DNA from: Dermatophilaceae bacterium
Lineage (GTDB): Bacteria > Actinomycetota > Actinomycetes > Actinomycetales > Dermatophilaceae
Direction of reading: 5' to 3'
Assembly (NCBI GenBank): GCA_014377705.1
Contig: JACMPC010000154.1
Span: forward strand, 1 to 49,822
DNA length: 49,822 bases
Positions within the stretch are counted from its first letter, which is position 1; the number at the start of each line of letters is the position of its first letter. The translations under genes and the position numbers were made by a program. The notes under the pieces were generated by a model. That model was not told the DNA's origin. It saw only the letters and a list, made by a program, of their open reading frames with translations, and ran no database searches. Positions 33,086 to 41,254 of the stretch are shown in pieces.

Positions 33086-33700
33086 ATGACACAGGTTCTG
33101 AACAACACACCCTCCCCCACGACCACACCGGCACCCTCATTTGCTGCCGGCATCGCCGACCCGGCTCCGCTCGGCCTGGCGGCGTTCGCCCTCACCACCT
33201 TCATTCTCAGCGTGTTCAACGCCGGACTCCTGCCCAAGTCCGCCGAGGTCGTGATCCTCGGCGTGGCGTTGTTCTACGGCGGCCTCGCGCAGCTCTTCGC
33301 CGGGATGTGGGAGTTCGCCAAGGGCAACACCTTCGGCGCCCTGGCGTTCAGCTCGTACGGCGCGTTCTGGATGTCGTTCTGGTATCTGGTCGCGCACTCG
33401 GGCCTGGCCAAGGCTGACGCGCCCAAGGGTGTCGGAATCTTCCTGCTCGCCTGGACCATCTTCACCGCCTACATGACGTTCGTTACCCACAAGATCTCCG
33501 GTCTGCTGTTCGTCTTGTTCTCCGTGCTGCTGGTGACCTTCGCATTCCTGACCATCGGTGCGTTCGCCTCAGCCCCGACCATCACTCACATCGGTGGCTA
33601 CCTGGGCATCGTGACCGCGTTCGTCGCCTGGTACGCGTCCTTCGCCGGGGTCCACAACGGCACCGTCAAGACCAGCGTCATGCCGACCTGGCCCCGATGA
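33086..33700 (+). CDS. satP: Acetate uptake channel, GPR1/FUN34/YaaH (SatP) family
   Basis: The 204-aa, six-helix protein carries the family signature near the N-terminus (DPAPLGLAAFALTTF, usually NPAPLGL) and FYGGLAQLFAGMWEFAKGNTFG. SatP forms hexameric acetate/succinate channels. The start ATG 33086 follows GAAAGGA; a longer frame from 33044 lacks a ribosome site. It lies between the ActP relic and, 2.5 kb on, acetyl-CoA synthetase, so acetate entry and activation are grouped. Confidence 0.93.
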   Translation: MTQVLNNTPSPTTTPAPSFAAGIADPAPLGLAAFALTTFILSVFNAGLLPKSAEVVILGVALFYGGLAQLFAGMWEFAKGNTFGALAFSSYGAFWMSFWYLVAHSGLAKADAPKGVGIFLLAWTIFTAYMTFVTHKISGLLFVLFSVLLVTFAFLTIGAFASAPTITHIGGYLGIVTAFVAWYASFAGVHNGTVKTSVMPTWPR

Positions 33701-33845
33701 CCCTGACTGCAACGACCCTGACTGCACCGTTGTCTGTCAACGCAGCCGGGCGGTTCTTCTCGGCACCTGGAGGAGCGCTGCTAGGGCCGCAACCCCGTTG
33801 AGTCGCAACGGCCTTGCCCAACCTCTGCAGGGACTCAAGACTCCT

Positions 33846-33874
33846 GCCCGCCGGTGTGAGCCGAATCGGCGGGC
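33846..33874. terminator. Hairpin after satP
   Basis: GCCCGCCG (33846-33853) pairs with CGGCGGGC (33867-33874) around a 13-nt loop in the 225-nt gap before the next gene. No U-tract follows. A direct repeat, CCTGACTGCA, lies just after the satP stop. Confidence 0.45.
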
Positions 33875-33925
33875 AAAGCGTCTCCACCGTGTCCGAAAGA
33901 AGTGACTGTCCGCAAGGGGGACATC

Positions 33926-34510
33926 ATGAACAGCAACAGTCCCAGCAGGAAGCTCATTCGCCCGCTCGTGGTGGCTTTCGCCATCGCAGGTATGTCGGCC
34001 GCGGCCCTGGCCCCCGCCTCCGCCGCCTCCACTGCAGCCACCTGCGCCGCGACCGCCGCGAGCTGGGGCTCGCTGCCCAAGTCCCTCAACCGGATGACCT
34101 CGGCGCCGATCACCAACGCCCATGCCGGCCGTCAGGCGTGCTTCGACCGGCTGGTCGTCGACCTGCGGGGCAGAGGCTCCGGGTACAGCGTGCGGTACGT
34201 CTCCCAGGTGCGCAGTGAGGGCCAGGGCGCTGTCGTCCTGCTGCGCGGAGGTGCCAGGCTGTCGGTCGTCATCACGGCTCTGGCCTACGACATCAACACC
34301 AGGCGGTCGACCTACCGCCCCGCCAACCGACTCGCGCTGGTCAATGTGGCCGGGTTCTCGACCTTCAGGCAGATCGCCTGGGGCGGCACCTACGAGGGCT
34401 ACACCACCATCGGGCTAGGCGTTCGCGGGCGGCTACCGATGCGGGTCTTCATCCTCAACCGACCCGGCACCGGTAGTCGTGTCGTCATCGACGTCGCGCA
34501 CCACTGGTGA
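33926..34510 (+). CDS. Exported AMIN-like domain protein
   Basis: The 194-aa protein has a Sec signal peptide: KLIRPLVVAFAIAGMSAAALAPASAAS with cleavage after ASA. The mature ~150-residue domain, starting with two Cys that may pair (C in ATCAAT and RQACFDRLVVDL), resembles AMIN-like beta domains of actinobacterial secreted proteins (FDRLVVDLRG, GLGVRGRLPMRVF, RVVIDVAHHW). Its likely place is the cell envelope; the ligand is unknown. ATG 33926 follows AAGGGGGA. Confidence 0.8.
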   Translation: MNSNSPSRKLIRPLVVAFAIAGMSAAALAPASAASTAATCAATAASWGSLPKSLNRMTSAPITNAHAGRQACFDRLVVDLRGRGSGYSVRYVSQVRSEGQGAVVLLRGGARLSVVITALAYDINTRRSTYRPANRLALVNVAGFSTFRQIAWGGTYEGYTTIGLGVRGRLPMRVFILNRPGTGSRVVIDVAHHW

Positions 34511-34515
34511 CCCGC

Positions 34516-34563
34516 GGCGCTCAGAACGCAGGCGTGCGCAGGCGCCCCGGCGCTCTGAGCGCC
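34516..34563. terminator. Bidirectional hairpin between convergent genes
   Basis: GGCGCTCAGA (34516-34525) and its exact complement TCTGAGCGCC (34554-34563) flank a 28-nt GC-rich loop between the ends of the AMIN-like gene and the membrane-protein gene. It fits a shared terminator without a T-run. Confidence 0.5.
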
Positions 34564-34588
34564 CTTGAGCCCTGGCATGCCGTGCCGG

Positions 34589-35479
34589 TCAGCTGCCCAC
34601 CGGACCGGCGCGGCGCCAGGCGAGCTGGGCGCCGATCACGAGCCCGGCGATGACCGCCGCCGGCCAGAAGACGTCCCAGCTGAGCCCCAGGAGCACTCGC
34701 CAGGCCGATCGGGCCACCCCCAGCATCGCCTCGGCGACGAACCAGGCCGAGACGCCGCCGCCGCGGTAGCGCAGGGTCTGCGCGCCGTTGTCGACGGCGG
34801 TCATGGTGAGGGCGAGCAGCCAGTAGAGAACAAAGAAGACCGGCCAGAGCAGAACAGCCGACCAGTGCCGCCAGGCGATCATCACCAGCAGCACCACCAG
34901 GGCCGTGCAGGTCAGCCAGCGACTGTCAGAGCGGGCGTCCAGCAGGAGCACGGACAGCATCGACACGGCCGGGGAGACGGCCAGCAGGGCGAAGAACCCC
35001 AGGCGTTGCAGTGACCCGACCGCGAAGGCGCCGATCCCCAGCCCGGCGACGCCCGCCACTGCTGTCACCAGGAGCATGATCATGCGTTCACTGGGGTTGA
35101 CGTAGAAAGGCGTCGGTGGCAGGAACTCGAGCAGGAAGAGGCCGCGAGACAGCGTCAGGGCCGCCGGGATCAGGAAGCCCAGCAGGACGGACAGGACCGA
35201 CAGCCCCCATCGCCGGAGCAGGGCGATCACCACCAGAGAGGCGCCCAGCGGCCCGAAGATCGCGACCCCGAGATCGGAGAGCAGAACGGGCAGCGTGGGC
35301 CGCAGGCTCTCGAACGCGATGGACAGGCCCGCGGTCTGCCACGCCAGGAATCCCAGTGCCCACCAGAGCAGTGCCATGGCCGGCACGGCCAGCACATGCG
35401 CCACGCTGGACATCCAGGTGGGCGGCTCAGGCATCCGGTCCCTGCCGGGCACAGCCCAGCCGGGCGCTCGCTCCATCAT
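34589..35479 (-). CDS. Multi-pass membrane protein, unknown function
   Basis: The 296-aa protein has about eight predicted helices, e.g. VLAVPAMALLWWALGFLAW, LLSDLGVAIFGPLGASLVVIALL, MIMLLVTAVAGVAGLGIGAF and VVLLVMIAWRHWSAVLLWPVFFVLYWLLAL. I recognise no family motif. The start is ATG 35479 or ATG 35476; a TACCCT -10 box 5 or 8 nt upstream suggests a leaderless message. It is divergent from the GNAT gene. Confidence 0.7.
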   Translation of the reverse strand: MMERAPGWAVPGRDRMPEPPTWMSSVAHVLAVPAMALLWWALGFLAWQTAGLSIAFESLRPTLPVLLSDLGVAIFGPLGASLVVIALLRRWGLSVLSVLLGFLIPAALTLSRGLFLLEFLPPTPFYVNPSERMIMLLVTAVAGVAGLGIGAFAVGSLQRLGFFALLAVSPAVSMLSVLLLDARSDSRWLTCTALVVLLVMIAWRHWSAVLLWPVFFVLYWLLALTMTAVDNGAQTLRYRGGGVSAWFVAEAMLGVARSAWRVLLGLSWDVFWPAAVIAGLVIGAQLAWRRAGPVGS

Positions 35480-35484
35480 GATTA

Positions 35485-35569
35485 AGGGTATTCTCGCGCG
35501 GCTTGCCGTGAGCCTGGTTTAGCCAGACGGCCGCGCGCCGTGCGGGCAGGTGGGCGACCGGCATACAGT
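35485..35569. promoter_or_regulatory. Divergent -10 boxes for membrane protein and GNAT genes
   Basis: The minus strand has TACCCT (35490-35485) 5 nt before ATG 35479. The plus strand has TACAGT (35564-35569) 6 nt before GTG 35576. Neither gene has a Shine-Dalgarno sequence, so both are probably leaderless. Confidence 0.45.
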
Positions 35570-35575
35570 CCTGAG

Positions 35576-36130
35576 GTGGAACTGATCCCGCGTCTCTACG
35601 GCCATCCGGATGTCGTCGCGCTGACCCTGGAAGTGCAGGCGCACTACCGCAGGCTGTACGGCGGGCCCGGCGACGTCAGCCCCGTGGAGGTTGCCGACTT
35701 CGAGGCGCCCACCGGGCACTTCCTGGTGGGCTACCTCGATGGCGTCCCTGCCGCGATGGGTGGATGGCGGAGGCTGGGAGAGCGGCCGGGCCTGCCATCC
35801 CTGAACACCGCCGAGATCAAGCGGATGTATGTCGCCCCGGACGCCCGGCGGCGCGGCCTGTCCCGGGTGATCCTGGCCGAGCTGGAGACCAGCGCCCGGG
35901 CGGCCGGCCTCGACTGGCTGGTCCTGGAGACCGGACAGCCGCAGGCGAGCGCGGTCCGGCTCTACCGCACGTCCGGGTACATCGAGGTCGACGGCACGGC
36001 GTACGGCCACTACCTGGAGGAACCGGACGCCATCCACCTCGGCAAGTCACTTCACCTCGGCAGCCCGGCTGACCGACCGCTCAACGCGGCAACTGCCCGC
36101 CCGACGTCCCGGGAGCCCGAGGGGCCTTGA
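35576..36130 (+). CDS. GNAT-family N-acetyltransferase
   Basis: The 184-aa acetyl-CoA-dependent transferase has the motif A segment IKRMYVAPDARRRGLSRVIL, the Q/RxxGxG/A-type pantetheine loop (RRRGLS; the second Gly is Ser), and motif B in LVLETGQPQASAVRLYRTSGYIEV. The substrate cannot be told. GTG 35576 is chosen because of the TACAGT box 6 nt upstream; a longer frame begins at 35540. It lies 62 nt before acs and may be co-transcribed with it. Confidence 0.85.
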   Translation: MELIPRLYGHPDVVALTLEVQAHYRRLYGGPGDVSPVEVADFEAPTGHFLVGYLDGVPAAMGGWRRLGERPGLPSLNTAEIKRMYVAPDARRRGLSRVILAELETSARAAGLDWLVLETGQPQASAVRLYRTSGYIEVDGTAYGHYLEEPDAIHLGKSLHLGSPADRPLNAATARPTSREPEGP

Positions 36131-36192
36131 TGCGGCAGGCATTAGCGGCTTGAGTGGTGCGCATCACCCCCGCTTGTGATCTGGAGGATGTT

Positions 36193-38151
36193 GTGAGCCA
36201 CGAGGCCCTTGAGAACCTGTCCCATGAGAACCGCACGTTCCCGCCCAGCGCTGAGTTCGCCGCCCAGGCCAACGGCAAGGCAGAGCTGTATGCCGCCTCT
36301 GCCGCCGATCACGAAGGCTTCTGGGCCGAACAGGCGCGGTCCTACCTGACCTGGGCCAAGGACTTCGAGCAGACCCTTGACTGGAGCGACGCCCCGTTCG
36401 CGAAGTGGTTCGTGGGGGGTGAGCTGAACGCGTCGTACAACTGCGTCGACCGGCACGTCGAGGCCGGGCGCGGCGACAAGGTGGCGATCCACTTCGTCGG
36501 CGAGCCCGGCGACACCCGGGACATTACCTACTCCGACCTGCTGGACGAGGTGCAGCGGGCGGCAAATGCGTTGCAGAGCCTCGGTGTCCGCAAGGGCGAC
36601 CGGGTCGCCATCTACCTGCCGATGATCCCCGAGGCAGTCATCGCGATGCTCGCCTGCGCGCGAATCGGGGCCCCGCACTCGGTCGTCTTCGGTGGCTTCT
36701 CCGCGGACGCGCTGAGGTCCCGGATCGGTGATGCCAAGGCCAAGGTCGTGGTGACCGCCGACGGAGGGTACCGCCGTGGCGCGGCTGCCGCGCTCAAGCC
36801 GGCCGTCGACGACGCGGTCAGCGGCGAGTCCAGCGTCGAGAAGGTGCTGGTGGTGAAGCGCACCGGCACCGAGGTGGCGTGGGACGACAGCCGGGATGTG
36901 TGGTGGCACGAGGCACTCGCGGCGGCCGACACGACCCACGCCGCGGTCGGCCACGACTCCGAGCACCCGCTGTTCATCCTCTACACCTCCGGCACGACGG
37001 GTCAGCCCAAGGGCATCCTGCACACCACCGGCGGCTACCTGACCCAGAGCGCCTACACGAACTCGGTCGTCCACGACGTGCACCCCGACACGGACGTGTT
37101 CTGGTGCTCTGCCGACGTGGGCTGGGTGACGGGGCACAGCTACGTGGTCTACGGGCCGCTGGCCCTGGGCGCGACCCAGGTCATGTACGAAGGCACCCCT
37201 GACAGCCCGCACCAGGGCCGCTGGTGGGAGATCATCGAGAAGTACGCCGTGACCGTCTTCTACACCGCGCCCACCGCGATCCGCACCTTCATGAAGTGGG
37301 GCGAAGAGATCCCGGACAAGTACGACCTGTCGTCCCTGCGGGTGCTGGGCTCGGTCGGCGAGCCGATCAACCCCGAGGCCTGGATGTGGTATCGCCGGGT
37401 GATCGGCGCCGACCGGTGCCCCATCGTGGACACCTGGTGGCAGACCGAGACCGGCGCCATCATGATCAGCCCCCTGCCCGGCGTCACCCACACCAAGCCC
37501 GGCTCGGCGACCGTCGCGGTGCCTGGCATCGGCATGGACGTCGTCGACGACCTGGGCAAGCCGGTGCCCAACGGCTCCGGCGGCTATCTCGTCCTCACCA
37601 AGCCGTGGCCGGCAATGCTGCGTGGCATCTGGGGCGACCCCGAGCGCTACAAAGAGACCTACTGGTCGCGTTTCCCCGGCCTGTACTTCGCCGGTGACGG
37701 CGCCAAGAAGGACGAGGACGGCAACATCTGGCTGCTCGGGCGGGTCGACGACGTCATGAACATCTCGGGCCACCGCCTGTCCACCACCGAGATCGAGTCG
37801 GCGCTGGTGTCCCACCCCAAGGTCGCTGAGGCCGCGGTGGTCGGCGCGAGCGACGACATGACCGGCCAGGCCGTGTGTGCGTTCGTCATCTTGCGCACCA
37901 ACGCCGACGAGGGCGAGGACATCGTCGCCGAGCTGCGCAACCACGTGGCCAAGGAGATCGGTCCGATCGCCAAGCCGCGCCAGATCATGATCGTCAACGA
38001 GCTTCCCAAGACACGCTCGGGCAAGATCATGCGCCGGCTGCTCAAGGACATCGCCGAGCACCGCGAGGTCGGCGACGTCACCACCCTGGCCGACTCGAAC
38101 GTGATGGAGCTGATCAAGACCGGCCTCACGTCGTCCTCCTCTGGCGAGTAG
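36193..38151 (+). CDS. acs: Acetyl-CoA synthetase
   Basis: The 652-aa AMP-forming ligase converts acetate + ATP + CoA to acetyl-CoA + AMP + PPi. Core motifs are [11 protein letters not shown] (P-loop), [18 protein letters not shown] and the hinge [14 protein letters not shown]. The catalytic Lys is K611 in [10 protein letters not shown], the site acetylated by Pat-type enzymes in other bacteria. Start GTG 36193 has GGAGG 5 nt upstream; the frame is open to 36154. PPi made here could feed the H+-pyrophosphatase in the same window. M. tuberculosis Rv3667 is the syntenic gene. Confidence 0.97.
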   Translation: MSHEALENLSHENRTFPPSAEFAAQANGKAELYAASAADHEGFWAEQARSYLTWAKDFEQTLDWSDAPFAKWFVGGELNASYNCVDRHVEAGRGDKVAIHFVGEPGDTRDITYSDLLDEVQRAANALQSLGVRKGDRVAIYLPMIPEAVIAMLACARIGAPHSVVFGGFSADALRSRIGDAKAKVVVTADGGYRRGAAAALKPAVDDAVSGESSVEKVLVVKRTGTEVAWDDSRDVWWHEALAAADTTHAAVGHDSEHPLFILYTSGTTGQPKGILHTTGGYLTQSAYTNSVVHDVHPDTDVFWCSADVGWVTGHSYVVYGPLALGATQVMYEGTPDSPHQGRWWEIIEKYAVTVFYTAPTAIRTFMKWGEEIPDKYDLSSLRVLGSVGEPINPEAWMWYRRVIGADRCPIVDTWWQTETGAIMISPLPGVTHTKPGSATVAVPGIGMDVVDDLGKPVPNGSGGYLVLTKPWPAMLRGIWGDPERYKETYWSRFPGLYFAGDGAKKDEDGNIWLLGRVDDVMNISGHRLSTTEIESALVSHPKVAEAAVVGASDDMTGQAVCAFVILRTNADEGEDIVAELRNHVAKEIGPIAKPRQIMIVNELPKTRSGKIMRRLLKDIAEHREVGDVTTLADSNVMELIKTGLTSSSSGE

Positions 38152-38171
38152 CCGGCCGCAGCGCACATCAC

Positions 38172-38210
38172 AGTCAAGGGCATGGGGCGCCCGCACTCAT
38201 GCCCTTGACT
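38172..38210 (+). terminator. Terminator hairpin after acs
   Basis: AGTCAAGGGCAT (38172-38183) and its exact complement at 38199-38210 form a 12-bp stem with a 15-nt loop, 20 nt after the stop. It is followed by CTTGTCGTCCT, a weak pyrimidine tail. Confidence 0.7.
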
Positions 38211-38250
38211 CTTGTCGTCCTGGCTGTCAGACCGTGTGGTCGCCGACGTC

Positions 38251-38256
38251 TAGACT
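38251..38256 (+). promoter_or_regulatory. -10 box of nhaA transcript
   Basis: TAGACT places the transcription start at ~38262-38264, exactly at the first base of the leader's closing stem and ~95 nt before the nhaA ATG. This is unusual in a window full of leaderless promoters. Confidence 0.5.
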
Positions 38257-38262
38257 TGCCGT

Positions 38263-38337
38263 GGTGTGCCGGGAAGTCTGGTCGGCGTGGTCCGAACGAC
38301 CCCAAACCCAAGGCGGCGCAGTGAGTCAGGCAGCACC
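38263..38337 (+). promoter_or_regulatory. Structured 5' leader of nhaA, riboswitch candidate
   Basis: GGTGTGCC (38263-38270) pairs with GGCA-g-CACC (38329-38337) to close a ~75-nt domain. Inside are a GCCG...CGGC-type arm around GGAAGTCTGGT (38268-38286), a hairpin GGTC-CGAAC-GACC (38289-38301) and the unpaired stretch CCAAACCCAAGG. The ribosome-binding region and ATG 38356 follow within 20 nt, so folding could control translation. Known nhaA leaders include the nhaA-I/nhaA-II RNA motifs, reported as Li+-sensing riboswitches. I cannot align to their consensus here, so the class is inference. Confidence 0.5.
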
Positions 38338-38355
38338 CATCACCGTGAGTGCTCG

Positions 38356-39687
38356 ATGAGTAGCCTGCGCCCTCCGGCCCGACGCATCTTCGGCCGGTCA
38401 AGCTGGCCCGAGGCGCAGTACGTCACCAATGCGCTGCGCACCGAGACCGTGGGTGGTGCCCTGCTGCTCGTCGCCGCAGTGCTGGCCCTGGCCTGGGCGA
38501 GCTCTCCGTGGTCTGCGAGCTACTTCGCACTCCGGGGCTTCGAAGTCGGGCCCGAGTCGCTTCGGCTGCATCTGTCCCTGGGCGAGTGGGCAGCCGATGG
38601 CCTGCTGGCGATCTTCTTCTTCATCGCCGGGCTGGAGCTCAAGCGGGAGTTCATCGTCGGAGACCTGAGGGACCCGGCGAAGGCAGCACTGCCGGTGGCC
38701 GCCGCGCTGTGCGGGGTCGCGGTTCCTGCCGTCCTCTTCGTCGCGGTGGCCATGGGCGTGGGCGGCGACGGCTCGGATGGCGACCTGCTCTCCGGCTGGG
38801 CCATCCCCACCGCCACCGACATCGCCTTCGCACTGGCCGTGCTAGCCGTCCTGGGCACACACCTGCCCTCAGCGCTGCGCTCGTTCCTGCTCACCCTGGC
38901 CGTGGTGGATGACCTCGTGGCCATCACCATCATCGCGCTCTTCTACACCGACACCGTTGACGTCGGGGCACTGCTTCTGGCCCTGGTTCCGCTGGCGTTG
39001 TTCGGCCTTCTGGTCCAGCGGCGGCTTACCTTCTGGTGGCTGCTCATCCCGATCGCCGTGGCCGCCTGGGCCCTGGTCCACGCCTCCGGCATCCACGCCA
39101 CGGTCGCCGGCGTCGTGATGGGGATGCTGGTGCCGGTGCGTCGGGACGCCCAGGACAGGACGAGGGGTGTGCCTCCGGCCGAACAGTTCGACCACGAGCT
39201 TCGGCCACTGTCGGCAGGGTTCGCGGTGCCCGTCTTCGCCTTCTTCGCCGCGGGCGTCAACGTGATGCCGGACGGGCCGGGTGGCGGGCTGCCGGCGGCC
39301 TTCCGGGACCCTGCGGCCCTCGGCGTCATCGTCGCCCTGGTCGTCGGCAAGACCATCGGGGTGTTCGGCGGGACCTGGCTCTTCGCCCGCTTCACCCGGG
39401 CCGAGCTCGACGACGATCTGACCTGGTCGGATGTGTTCGGTCTCTCCTTGCTGGCCGGCATCGGCTTCACCGTCTCCCTGCTGATCGGCGAGCTGGCCTA
39501 TGGCCCGAGCGCGATACGCACCGAACATGTCCGGCTCGGCGTGCTCGTCGGCTCCCTGATCGCGGCCGTCCTGGCCGCCGCGGTCCTCCAGCGGCGCAAC
39601 CGGGTCTATCGCCAGATGCACCTGGCTGAGCAACGTGACGACGACGGCGACGGCGCCCCGGACCTGTTCGACCGCAACACTGAGTAG
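38356..39687 (+). CDS. nhaA: Na+/H+ antiporter NhaA
   Basis: The 443-aa, 12-helix antiporter exports Na+ or Li+ in exchange for H+. Key segments are [33 protein letters not shown] and [10 protein letters not shown], where the two Asp are the ion-binding pair (D163/D164 in E. coli). Also present is [16 protein letters not shown] start at ATG 38356 after GTGAG; an upstream in-frame start at 38266 would run through the structured leader. It has an extra gene position relative to the M. tuberculosis order (inserted between acs and the holin-like gene). Confidence 0.95.
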   Translation: MSSLRPPARRIFGRSSWPEAQYVTNALRTETVGGALLLVAAVLALAWASSPWSASYFALRGFEVGPESLRLHLSLGEWAADGLLAIFFFIAGLELKREFIVGDLRDPAKAALPVAAALCGVAVPAVLFVAVAMGVGGDGSDGDLLSGWAIPTATDIAFALAVLAVLGTHLPSALRSFLLTLAVVDDLVAITIIALFYTDTVDVGALLLALVPLALFGLLVQRRLTFWWLLIPIAVAAWALVHASGIHATVAGVVMGMLVPVRRDAQDRTRGVPPAEQFDHELRPLSAGFAVPVFAFFAAGVNVMPDGPGGGLPAAFRDPAALGVIVALVVGKTIGVFGGTWLFARFTRAELDDDLTWSDVFGLSLLAGIGFTVSLLIGELAYGPSAIRTEHVRLGVLVGSLIAAVLAAAVLQRRNRVYRQMHLAEQRDDDGDGAPDLFDRNTE

Positions 39688-39721
39688 GGTCGTACGGACA
39701 CATCACCGGAGACGAGGTTCG

Positions 39722-40156
39722 ATGACCGCCACGAACGACGACACCACCATCGACGACACCACGAACGACGACACGCTGGAGCGCTCCCTTGGCCAGCTCG
39801 TGGCCGACGCGACCAAAGACATCTCGTCGATCATCCACAGTGAGATCGCGCTGGCAAAGGCCGAGATGAGCGCCGACGCGAAGAAGGCCGGTCTCGGTGC
39901 CGGCATGTTCGCCGCCGCCGGGCTCATCGCCTTCCTCGCGCTGATCCTGCTCCTGATCTCGGCGGCCTACGGGCTGGTCGCGGTGGGGCTGGCTCCCTGG
40001 CTCGCCTTTCTCATCGTGGCGGGCACCCTGCTTCTCATCGGCGCGATCCTGGTCTTCGCCGGCAAGCGCAGCTTCGACAAGGTCCACGGCAAACCGGCAC
40101 GCGCGATCAAGAGCACCCAGGATACGATCGCCGCCGTCAGACCCAGCGGCGCCTGA
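39722..40156 (+). CDS. Actinobacterial Holin-X (phage holin superfamily) membrane protein
   Basis: The 144-aa protein has an acidic Asp/Thr-repeat N-terminus, the family helix SLGQLVADATKDISSIIHSEIALAKAEM, and two transmembrane segments at ~63-85 and ~92-113. A basic tail follows. This PF07332-type protein is found in the same slot next to ephE/marP in many actinobacteria. It is not evidence of a prophage; its role is unknown. Start ATG 39722. Confidence 0.82.
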   Translation: MTATNDDTTIDDTTNDDTLERSLGQLVADATKDISSIIHSEIALAKAEMSADAKKAGLGAGMFAAAGLIAFLALILLLISAAYGLVAVGLAPWLAFLIVAGTLLLIGAILVFAGKRSFDKVHGKPARAIKSTQDTIAAVRPSGA

Positions 40157-40226
40157 AAGCGCGCACCGCCCAGTGCCCACCCGTCCAGTGACCACCTATG
40201 CCAGTGCCGAAGCGAGACCTCCACAC

Positions 40227-41138
40227 ATGAGCAACGATGCGTCCTCTGTGCTCCTCGAAGGACCGTGGGAGCACCGGTTCATCACCGCCAACGGTGCCCG
40301 CTTTCACGTGGCCGAGGTCGGCGAGGGCCCACTGGTCGTGCTGCTGCACGGCTTTCCGCAGTTCTGGTGGGCCTGGCGTGACCAGCTGATCGCCTTGTCC
40401 AAGGCGGGCTACCACGTGGCCGCCGTCGACCTGCGCGGCTACGGAGCCTCCGACAAACCGCCCCGCGGTTACGACACGTTCACCCTGGCCGCCGATGTAG
40501 CGAGCATCGTGCGCTCGCTGGGGGAGGGCAGTGCGGCGATCATCGGTCACGGCTGGGGCGGCTGGATCGCCTGGTCCATGCCCACCATGCAGCCCGCGGT
40601 CACCAGGGCCATCGGCGCACTGGGCATGCCACACCCGCTGGTCCTGCGCCGAGCCGCAGTGCGAAACCTCGCTCAGATCCGGGCGAACGCCTATCTGGGC
40701 GGGCTTCAACGCCCCTTCGTGCCCGAACACCAGATGAACAAGAGCCCCGCCTACGTCCAGGGGCTGCTGAGTGCGTGGTCGGCCCCCGGTGGGTCGTGGC
40801 CCCCGCAGGACGTGTCACTGCGGTATGCCGAGGCGATGGCCCTGCCGTTCGTTGCCCACTCCGCGGCGGAGTACTACCGCTGGGTGGTCCGCAGTCAGTG
40901 GCGGCTGGACGGCCGGCGGTTCGCCCACTGCCTCAAAAGCCCCATCACGGTGCCGGTTCTCCAGCTCCAGGGTGACCAGGACCGGGCCGTGGTCCCTGCT
41001 CTGGCCCCGCTGTCCTCGGCGTATGTCGAGGGCTCGTTCGAGCAGCACCCCATCGCGGACGCCGGACATTTCCTGCCCGAGGAAGCACCTGATGAGGTCA
41101 GCGCATGCCTGGTGAGCTGGCTGGACGCCCTGCCCTGA
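40227..41138 (+). CDS. Alpha/beta hydrolase (EphE position) without canonical nucleophile
   Basis: The 303-aa protein is of epoxide-hydrolase type: oxyanion motif LLHGFPQFWWAWR, DLRGYGASDKPP, charge-relay Asp in LQGDQDRAV and His in DAGHFLPEEAP. The nucleophile elbow reads GHGWGG: residue 109, Asp in epoxide hydrolases (GHDWGG) or Ser in esterases, is Gly. Fold and the other two triad members are kept. Either the nucleophile lies elsewhere or the protein is a non-hydrolytic binder. M. tuberculosis EphE (Rv3670) is the syntenic gene. Confidence 0.85.
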   Translation: MSNDASSVLLEGPWEHRFITANGARFHVAEVGEGPLVVLLHGFPQFWWAWRDQLIALSKAGYHVAAVDLRGYGASDKPPRGYDTFTLAADVASIVRSLGEGSAAIIGHGWGGWIAWSMPTMQPAVTRAIGALGMPHPLVLRRAAVRNLAQIRANAYLGGLQRPFVPEHQMNKSPAYVQGLLSAWSAPGGSWPPQDVSLRYAEAMALPFVAHSAAEYYRWVVRSQWRLDGRRFAHCLKSPITVPVLQLQGDQDRAVVPALAPLSSAYVEGSFEQHPIADAGHFLPEEAPDEVSACLVSWLDALP

Positions 41139-41254
41139 TCCAGCGCCGCCGCCAGCAGGGCCCAACCTGTCTGGAGGTCCCGGGGTGGTCCGGGCGACCC
41201 AGCTGGGCCGAACCTGGCCAGCCATCCCGGAGTGGTCGACCGGGTGACGCCTGC

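Noticed and set aside
36151-36176. GGTGCGCATCACC palindrome upstream of acs as a Crp/GlxR site
   Set aside because: The spacing between GTG and CAC is five bases rather than the eight of TGTGA-N6-TCACA sites.
36142-38196. 684-codon frame antisense to acs
   Set aside because: Shadow frame; the sense strand encodes an unmistakable acetyl-CoA synthetase with a good ribosome site.
39722-40156. Holin-like gene as evidence of a prophage
   Set aside because: It is the Holin-X family that sits in this chromosomal position in many actinobacteria; no lysis or structural phage genes are near.
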